DNA of 64,000 nt from NCBI RefSeq assembly GCF_027579695.1, contig NC_083596.1, positions 52,587,776 through 52,651,775 on the forward strand, given 5' to 3'. Origin of the DNA: Neoarius graeffei (Eukaryota > Chordata > Actinopteri > Siluriformes > Ariidae). The notes beneath the pieces are model-generated. The model saw only the letters and a program-made list of their open reading frames with translations, ran no database searches and was not told where the DNA came from. Both the position numbers and the translations under genes were made by a program. Positions 55,398 through 64,000 of this stretch are shown piece by piece (within the stretch, counting starts at the first letter, position 1; each line of letters starts with the position of its first letter).

Positions 55398-56942
55398 ACT
55401 GAGTGGGGGTGGGTGCTGTGTGTGTGTGCTGTACTGAGTGGGGGTGGGTGCTGTGTGTGTGTGTGCGCTGTACTGAGTGAGGGTGGGTGCTGTGTGTGTG
55501 TGTGTGTGTGCTGTACTGAGTGGGGGTGGGTGCTGTGTGTGTGTGCTGTACTGAGTGGGGGTGGGTGCTGTGTGTGTGTGCTGTACTGAGTGAGGGTGGG
55601 TGCTGTGTGTGTGTGCTGTACTGAGTGGGGGTGGGTGCTGTGTGTGTGTGTGTGTGTGCTGTACTGAGTGAGGGTGGGTGCTGTGTGTGTGTGTGTGTGC
55701 TGTACTGAGTGAGGGTGGGTGCTGTGTGTGTGTGCTGTACTGAGTGGGGGTGGGTGCTGTGTGTGTGTGTGCTGTACTGAGTGAGGGTGGGTGCTGTGTG
55801 TGTGTGCTGTACTGAGTGGGGGTGGGTGCTGTGTGTGTGTGTGTGTGTGTGTGTGCGCTGTACTGAGTGAGGGTGGGTGCTGTGTGTGTGTGCGCTGTAC
55901 TGAGTGGGGGTGGGTGCTGTGTGTGTGTGTGCGCTGTACTGAGTGGGGGTGGGTGCTGTGTGTGTGTGTGCGCTGTACTGAGTGGGGGTGGGTGCTGTGT
56001 GTGTGTGTGCGCTGTACTGAGTGGGGGTGGGTGCTGTGTGTGTGTGCGCGCTGTACTGAGTGGGGGTGGGTGCTGTGTGTGTGTGCGCGCTGTACTGAGT
56101 GGGGGTGGGTGCTGTGTGTGTGTGTGCGCTGTACTGAGTGGGGGTGGGTGCTGTGTGTGTGTGTGCGCTGTACTGAGTGGGGGTGGGTGCTGTGTGTGTG
56201 TGTGCGCTGTACTGAGTGGGGGTGGGTGCTGTGTGTGTGTGTGCGCTGTACTGAGTGGGGGTGGGTGCTGTGTGTGTGTGTGCGCTGTACTGAGTGGGGG
56301 TGGGTGCTGTGTGTGTGTGTGCGCTGTACTGAGTGGGGGTGGGTGCTGTGTGTGTGTGTGCGCTGTACTGAGTGAGGGTGGGTGCTGTGTGTGTGTGTGT
56401 GCTGTACTGAGTGGGGGTGGGTGCTGTGTGTGTGTGTGCGCTGTACTGAGTGGGGGTGGGTGCTGTGTGTGTGTGTGCGCTGTACTGAGTGAGGGTGGGT
56501 GCTGTGTGTGTGTGCTGTACTGAGTGGGGGTGGGTGCTGTGTGTGTGTGTGCTGTACTGAGTGAGGGTGGGTGCTGTGTGTGTGTGTGCTGTACTGAGTG
56601 GGGGTGGGTGCTGTGTGTGTGTGCTGTACTGAGTGGGTGTGTGTGTGCGTGTGCGCTGTACTGAGTGGGTGTGTGTGTGTGTGTGTGTGCGTGTGCGCTG
56701 TACTGAGTGGGTGTGTGTGTGTGTGTGTGTGTGTGCGTGCGCTGTACTGAGTGAGGGTGGATGCTGTGTGTGTGTGTGCTGTACTGAGTGAGGGTGGGTG
56801 CTGTGAGTGTGTGTGTGTGTGTGCGTGTGTGTGCGCTGTACTGAGTGGGGGTGGGTGCTGTGTGTGTGCTGTACTGAGTGAGGGTGGGTGCTGTGTGTGT
56901 GTGTGTGTGTGTGTGTGCGCTGTACTGAGTGGGGGTGGGTGC

Positions 56943-56979
<37 letters not shown>

Positions 56980-57000
56980 TGTACTGAGTGGGGGTGGGTG

Positions 57001-57044
<44 letters not shown>

Positions 57045-57511
57045 TGTACTGAGTGAGGGTGGGTGCTGTGTGTGTGTGTGCTGTACTGAGTGGGGGTGGG
57101 TGCTGTGTGTGTGTGCTGTACTGAGTGGGGGTGGGTGCTGTGTGTGTGTGCTGTACTGAGTGGGGGTGGGTGCTGTGTGTGTGTGCTGTACTGAGTGGGG
57201 GTGGGTGCTGTGTGTGTGTGTGTGTGTGTGTGTGCGCTGTACTGAGTGAGGGTGGGTGCTGTGTGTGTGTGCGCTGTACTGAGTGGGGGTGGGTGCTGTG
57301 TGTGTGTGTGCGCTGTACTGAGTGAGGGTGGGTGCTGTGTGTGTGTGCTGTACTGAGTGTGTGTGTGTGTGTGTGTGCGCTGTACTGAGTGGGGGTGGGT
57401 GCTGTGTGTGTGTGTGCTGTACTGAGTGAGGGTGGGTGCTGTGCGTGTGCGCTGTACTGAGTGGGTGTGTGTGTGCGTGTGCGCTGTACTGAGTGAGGGT
57501 GGGTGCTGTGA

Positions 57512-57542
<31 letters not shown>

Positions 57543-57599
57543 CGCTGTACTGAGTGGGGGTGGGTGCTGTGTGTGTGCTGTACTGAGTGAGGGTGGGTG

Positions 57600-57637
<38 letters not shown>

Positions 57638-57918
57638 TGTACTGAGTGGGGGAGGGTGCTGTGTGTGTGTGCTGTACTGAGTGAGGGTGGGTGCTGTGTG
57701 TGTGTGCGCTGTACTGAGTGAGGGTGGGTGCTGTGTGTGTGTGTGTGTGTGTGCTGTACTGAGTGGGGGTGGGTGCTGTGTGTGTGTGCTGTACTGAGTG
57801 GGGGTGGGTGCTGTGTGTGTGTGCTGTACTGAGTGGGGGTGGGTGCTGTGTGTGTGTGTGCTGTACTGAGTGGGGGTGGGTGCTGTGTGTGTGTGCTGTA
57901 CTGAGTGAGGGTGGGTGC

Positions 57919-57956
<38 letters not shown>

Positions 57957-60870
57957 ACTGAGTGAGGGTGGGTGCTGTGTGTGTGTGCTGTACTGAGTGA
58001 GGGTGGGTGCTGTGTGTGTGTGCTGTACTGAGTGGGGGTGGGTGCTGTGTGTGTGTGCTGTACTGAGTGAGGGTGGGTGCTGTGTGTGTGTGCTGTACTG
58101 AGTGAGGGTGGGTGCTGTGTGTGTGTGCTGTACTGAGTGAGGGTGGGTGCTGTGTGTGTGTGCTGTACTGAGTGAGGGTGGGTGCTGTGTGTGTGTGTGC
58201 TGTACTGAGTGGGGGTGGGTGCTGTGTGTGTGTGCTGTACTGAGTGGGGGTGGGTGCTGTGTGTGTGCGCTGTACTGAGTGAGGGTGGGTGCTGTGTGTG
58301 TGTGCTGTACTGAGTGGGGGTGGGTGCTGTGTGTGTGTGCTGTACTGAGTGGGGGTGGGTGCTGTGTGTGTGTGCTGTACTGAGTGAGGGTGGGTGCTGT
58401 GTGTGTGTGTGCTGTACTGAGTGGGGGTGGGTGCTGTGTGTGTGTGCTGTACTGAGTGAGGGTGGGTGCTGTGTGTGTGTGCTGTACTGAGTGAGGGTGG
58501 GTGCTGTGTGTGTGTGTGCTGTACTGAGTGGGGGTGGGTGCTGTGTGTGTGTGCTGTACTGAGTGAGGGTGGGTGCTGTGTGTGTGTGCTGTACTGAGTG
58601 AGGGTGGGTGCTGTGTGTGTGTGCTGTACTGAGTGAGGGTGGGTGCTGTGTGTGTGTGCTGTACTGAGTGAGGGTGGGTGCTGTGTGTGTGTGTGCTGTA
58701 CTGAGTGGGGGTGGGTGCTGTGTGTGTGTGCTGTACTGAGTGGGGGTGGGTGCTGTGTGTGTGCGCTGTACTGAGTGAGGGTGGGTGCTGTGTGTGTGTG
58801 CTGTACTGAGTGAGGGTGGGTGCTGTGTGTGTGTGCTGTACTGAGTGAGGGTGGGTGCTGTGTGTGTGTGCTGTACTGAGTGAGGGTGGGTGCTGTGTGT
58901 GTGTGCTGTACTGAGTGAGGGTGGGTGCTGTGTGTGTGCGCTGTACTGAGTGAGGGTGGGTGCTGTGTGTGTGCGCTGTACTGAGTGAGGGTGGGTGCTG
59001 TGTGTGTGTGCTGTACTGAGTGAGGGTGGGTGCTGTGTGTGTGCGCTGTACTGAGTGAGGGTGGGTGCTGTGTGTGTGCGCTGTACTGAGTGAGGGTGGG
59101 TGCTGTGTGTGTGCGCTGTACTGAGTGAGGGTGGGTGCTGTGTGTGTGCGCTGTACTGAGTGAGGGTGGGTGCTGTGTGTGTGTGCTGTACTGAGTGAGG
59201 GTGGGTGCTGTGTGTGTGTGCTGTACTGAGTGGGGGTGGGTGCTGTGTGTGTGCGCTGTACTGAGTGAGGGTGGGTGCTGTGTGTGTGTGCTGTACTGAG
59301 TGAGGGTGGGTGCTGTGTGTGTGTGCTGTACTGAGTGAGGGTGGGTGCTGTGTGTGTGTGCTGTACTGAGTGAGGGTGGGTGCTGTGTGTGTGTGCTGTA
59401 CTGAGTGAGGGTGGGTGCTGTGTGTGTGTGCTGTACTGAGTGAGGGTGGGTGCTGTGTGTGTGTGCTGTACTGAGTGAGGGTGGGTGCTGTGTGTGTGTG
59501 TGTGCTGTACTGAGTGAGGGTGGGTGCTGTGTGTGTGTGCTGTACTGAGTGAGGGTGGGTGCTGTGTGTGTGTGTGCTGTACTGAGTGAGGGTGGGTGCT
59601 GTGTGTGTGTGTGCTGTACTGAGTGGGGGTGGGTGCTGTGTGTGTGTGCTGTACTGAGTGGGGGTGGGTGCTGTGTGTGTGTGCTGTACTGAGTGGGGGT
59701 GGGTGCTGTGTGTGTGTGCTGTACTGAGTGAAGGTGGGTGCTGTGTGTGTGTGCTGTACTGAGTGGGGGTGGGTGCTGTGTGTGTGTGCTGTACTGAGTG
59801 AGGGTGGGTGCTGTGTGTGTGTGTGTGCTGTACTGAGTGAGGGGTGGGTGCTGTGTGTGTGTGCTGTACTGAGTGAGGGTGGGTGCTGTGTGTGTGTGCT
59901 GTACTGAGTGAGGGTGGGTGCTGTGTGTGTGTGCTGTACTGAGTGAGGGTGGGTGCTGTGTGTGTGTGTGCTGTACTGAGTGAGGGTGGGTGCTGTGTGT
60001 GTGCTGTACTGAGTGAGGGTGGGTGCTGTGTGTGTGTGTGCGCTGTACTGAGTGAGGGTGGGTGCTGTGTGTGTGTGCTGTACTGAGTGAGGGTGGGTGC
60101 TGTGTGTGTGTGTGTGCTGTACTGAGTGGGGGTGGGTGCTGTGTGTGTGCTGTACTGAGTGGGGGTGGGTGCTGTGTGTGTGCTGTACTGAGTGGGGGTG
60201 GGTGCTGTGTGTGTGTGTGTGTGCTGTACTGAGTGAGGGGTGGGTGCTGTGTGTGTGTGCTGTACTGAGTGAGGGTGGGTGCTGTGTGTGTGTGTGTGTG
60301 TGCTGTACTGAGTGAGGGTGGGTGCTGTGTGTGTGTGTGCTGTACTGAGTGGGGGTGGGTGCTGTGTGTGTGTGCTGTACTGAGTGAGGGTGGGTGCTGT
60401 GTGTGTGCTGTACTGAGTGGGGGTGGGTGCTGTGTGTGTGTGTGTGTGCTGTACTGAGTGAGGGTGGGTGCTGTGTGTGTGTGTGCGCTGTACTGAGTGA
60501 GGGTGGGTGCTGTGTGTGTGTGTGTGTGCTGTACTGAGTGAGGGTGGGTGCTGTGTGTGTGCTGTACTGAGTGGGGGTGGGTGCTGTGTGTGTGTGTGTG
60601 CGCTGTACTGAGTGAGGGTGGGTGCTGTGTGTGTGTGTGCGCTGTACTGAGTGAGGGTGGGTGCTGTGTGTGTGTGTGCGCTGTACTGAGTGAGGGTGGG
60701 TGCTGTGTGTGTGTGTGTGTGTGTGCTGTACTGAGTGGGGGTGGGTGCTGTGTGTGTGTGTGTGTGTTGTACTGAGTGGGGGTGGGTGCTGTGTGTGTGT
60801 GTGTGTGTTGTACTGAGTGAGGGTGGGTGCTGTGTGTGTGTGTGTGTGCTGTACTGAGTGAGGGTGGGTG

Positions 60871-60907
<37 letters not shown>

Positions 60908-61201
60908 ACTGAGTGAGGGTGGGTGCTGTGTGTGTGTGTGTGTGTGTGCTGTACTGAGTGAGGGTGGGTGCTGTGTGTGTGTGTGCGCTGTACTGAGTGG
61001 GGGTGGGTGCTGTGTGTGTGTGTGCGCTGTACTGAGTGGGGGTGAGTGCTGTGTGTGTGTGTGCGCTGTACTGAGTGGGGGTGGGTGCTGTGTGTGTGTG
61101 TGCGCTGTACTGAGTGGGGGGTGGGTGCTGTGTGTGTGTGTGTGTGCTGTACTGAGTGGGGGTGGGTGCTGTGTGTGTGCTGTACTGAGTGAGGGTGGGT
61201 G

Positions 61202-61249
<48 letters not shown>

Positions 61250-61549
61250 TGTACTGAGTGGGGGAGGGTGCTGTGTGTGTGTGCTGTACTGAGTGAGGGT
61301 GGGTGCTGTGTGTGTGTGTGTGTGTGTGTGCGCTGTACTGAGTGAGGGTGGGTGCTGTGTGTGTGTGTGTGTGCTGTACTGAGTGGGGGTGGGTGCTGTG
61401 TGTGTGTGTGCTGTACTGAGTGGGGGTGGGTGCTGTGTGTGTGTGCTGTACTGAGTGAGGGTGGGTGCTGTGTGTGTGTGTGCTGTACTGAGTGAGGGTG
61501 GGTGCTGTGTGTGTGTGTGTGTGTGTGCTGTACTGAGTGAGGGTGGGTG

Positions 61550-61586
<37 letters not shown>

Positions 61587-61641
61587 ACTGAGTGGGGGTG
61601 GGTGCTGTGTGTGTGTGTGCTGTACTGAGTGGGGGTGGGTG

Positions 61642-61694
<53 letters not shown>

Positions 61695-61786
61695 ACTGAG
61701 TGAGGGTGGGTGCTGTGTGTGTGTGTGCTGTACTGAGTGAGGGTGGGTGCTGTGTGTGTGTGTGCTGTACTGAGTGAGGGTGGGTG

Positions 61787-61831
<45 letters not shown>

Positions 61832-62120
61832 ACTGAGTGAGGGTGGGTGCTGTGTGTGTGTGTGCTGTACTGAGTGGGGGTGGGTGCTGTGTGTGTGTGC
61901 TGTACTGAGTGAGGGTGGGTGCTGTGTGTGTGTGTGCTGTACTGAGTGGGGGTGGGTGCTGTGTGTGTGTGCTGTACTGAGTGAGGGTGGGTGCTGTGTG
62001 CGTGTGTGCTGTACTGAGTGAGGGTGGGTGCTGTGAGTGTGTGTGTGTGTGTGTGTGTGTGCTGTACTGAGTGGGGGTGGGTGCTGTGTGCGTGTGTGCT
62101 GTACTGAGTGAGGGTGGGTG

Positions 62121-62155
<35 letters not shown>

Positions 62156-62335
62156 ACTGAGTGGGGGTGGGTGCTGTGTGTGTGTGCTGTACTGAGTGAG
62201 GGTGGGTGCTGTGTGCGTGTGTGCTGTACTGAGTGAGGGTGGGTGCTGTGAGTGTGTGTGTGTGTGTGTGTGTGTGCTGTACTGAGTGGGGGTGGGTGCT
62301 GTGTGCGTGTGTGCTGTACTGAGTGAGGGTGGGTG

Positions 62336-62370
<35 letters not shown>

Positions 62371-62425
62371 ACTGAGTGAGGGTGGGTGCTGTGTGCGTGT
62401 GTGCTGTACTGAGTGAGGGTGGGTG

Positions 62426-62460
<35 letters not shown>

Positions 62461-62766
62461 ACTGAGTGGGGGTGGGTGCTGTGTGTGTGTGCTGTACTGA
62501 GTGGGGGTGGGTGCTGTGTGTGTGTGCTGTACTGAGTGGGGGTGGGTGCTGTGTGTGTGTGCTGTACTGAGTGAGGGTGGGTGCTGTGTGTGTGTGTGCT
62601 GTACTGAGTGAGGGTGGGTGCTGTGAGTGTGTGTGTGTGTGTGTGTGCGTGTGTGTGCGCTGTACTGAGTGGGGGTGGGTGCTGTGTGTGTGCTGTACTG
62701 AGTGAGGGTGGGTGCTGTGTGTGTGTGTGTGTGTGTGTGTGCGCTGTACTGAGTGGGGGTGGGTGC

Positions 62767-62803
<37 letters not shown>

Positions 62804-62824
62804 TGTACTGAGTGGGGGTGGGTG

Positions 62825-62870
<46 letters not shown>

Positions 62871-63033
62871 TGTACTGAGTGAGGGTGGGTGCTGTGTGTG
62901 TGTGTGCTGTACTGAGTGGGGGTGGGTGCTGTGTGTGTGTGCTGTACTGAGTGGGGGTGGGTGCTGTGTGTGTGTGCTGTACTGAGTGGGGGTGGGTGCT
63001 GTGTGTGTGTGCTGTACTGAGTGGGGGTGGGTG

Positions 63034-63069
<36 letters not shown>

Positions 63070-63308
63070 TGTACTGAGTGAGGGTGGGTGCTGTGTGTGT
63101 GTGCGCTGTACTGAGTGGGGGTGGGTGCTGTGTGTGTGTGTGCGCTGTACTGAGTGAGGGTGGGTGCTGTGTGTGTGTGCTGTACTGAGTGTGTGTGTGT
63201 GTGTGTGTGTGCGCTGTACTGAGTGGGGGTGGGTGCTGTGTGTGTGTGCTGTACTGAGTGGGTGTGTGTGTGCGTGTGCGCTGTACTGAGTGAGGGTGGG
63301 TGCTGTGA

Positions 63309-63345
<37 letters not shown>

Positions 63346-63405
63346 CGCTGTACTGAGTGGGGGTGGGTGCTGTGTGTGTGTGCTGTACTGAGTGGGGGAG
63401 GGTGC

Positions 63406-63437
<32 letters not shown>

Positions 63438-64000
63438 ACTGAGTGGGGGTGGGTGCTGTGTGTGTGTGCTGTACTGAGTGGGGGTGGGTGCTGTGTGTGT
63501 GTGCTGTACTGAGTGGGGGTGGGTGCTGTGTGTGTGTGTGCTGTACTGAGTGGGGGTGGGTGCTGTGTGTGTGTGCTGTACTGAGTGAGGGTGGGTGCTG
63601 TGAGTGTGTGCTGTACTGAGTGAGGGTGGGTGCTGTGTGTGTGTGTGTGTGTGTGTGCTGTACTGAGTGGGGGTGGGTGCTGTGTGTGTGTGCTGTACTG
63701 AGTGGGGGTGGGTGCTGTGTGTGTGTGTGCGCTGTACTGAGTGAGGGTGGGTGCTGTGTGTGTGTGTGTGTGTGCTGTACTGAGTGGGGGTGGGTGCTGT
63801 GTGTGTGTGCTGTACTGAGTGGGGGTGGGTGCTGTGTGTGTGTGCTGTACTGAGTGAGGGTGGGTGCTGTGTGTGTGTGCTGTACTGAGTGAGGGTGGGT
63901 GCTGTGTGTGTGTGCTGTACTGAGTGAGGGTGGGTGCTGTGTGTGTGTGCTGTACTGAGTGAGGGTGGGTGCTGTGTGTGTGTGCTGTACTGAGTGAGGG
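47535..64000. repeat. giant GT-rich minisatellite, at least 16.4 kb, in stag2 intron
   Basis: The base period is 35 bp: GCTGTACTGAGTG, then RGGGTGGGTGCT, then a (GT)n tract of very variable length (about 5 to over 50 bp). Two main variants differ by A or G after GAGTG; a CGCTGT variant also recurs. Several hundred copies are present and the array runs off the right edge. The left part (47.5-51.3 kb) is regular; from 51.6 kb on many units have long GT tracts. It lies upstream of stag2 exon 1 of this window, in the intron that should follow the first coding exon. Confidence 0.98.

Noticed and set aside
47535-64000. Many long Cys/Val/Gly-rich open frames (for example 53890-54402, 55867-56523)
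   Set aside because: They are translations of the 35-bp GT-rich satellite in different frames, with no start context or non-repeat sequence.
47535-64000. A CRISPR array or a telomere/centromere array
   Set aside because: Units are directly adjacent with variable GT tracts rather than unique spacers, the host is a vertebrate, and the unit is unlike TTAGGG. A centromeric role cannot be judged from one array inside a gene.

Overview
The window is nuclear DNA from a ray-finned fish. The evidence is one split, highly conserved vertebrate gene in an intron-rich setting, abundant (AC)n microsatellites, and a mobile-element mix typical of teleosts: Tc1/mariner, hAT, Kolobok, L2-like LINEs, a tRNA-derived SINE and Ty3/Gypsy elements. 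The species cannot be named from sequence alone.

The only host gene I recognise is stag2, which encodes the cohesin subunit SA-2. It lies on the minus strand and runs across almost the whole window. I traced 32 coding exons from 47493 down to the stop codon at 4975. All junctions have GT-AG borders and compatible phases. They encode about 1240 residues; only about 16 N-terminal residues, normally on one more exon, should lie upstream. The C-terminal signature of STAG2, including a last exon of only seven codons plus stop, separates it from STAG1.

Layout from the left. 1-3500: intergenic DNA with a 15-bp minisatellite, a palindrome-rich MITE and a 1.5-kb GA-rich minisatellite beside the stag2 3' end. 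3530-6733: 3' UTR and six terminal exons. 6734-13508: an intron with an L2-like LINE that keeps an intact esterase-type ORF1. 13509-14870: five exons. 14871-24077: an intron holding nest A, a Tc1/IS630-like element split by a solo LTR and by a Kolobok/THAP transposon, itself split by a nearly intact Gypsy element. 24078-26537: ten exons. 26538-40077: an intron holding nest B, a Tc1 element broken by a hAT (with SINE and MITE inside) and by a LINE that itself carries a second full-length Gypsy; then a third LINE. 40078-41272 and 45244-47493: eleven exons around a second Kolobok element. 47535-64000: a minisatellite of at least 16.4 kb, inside the stag2 intron, running off the window.

Both Gypsy elements have the unusual Gmr1-type order, with integrase upstream of reverse transcriptase, and SCAN-like Gag regions. 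Target-site duplications are readable for eight insertions, so the order of events in each nest can be read directly.
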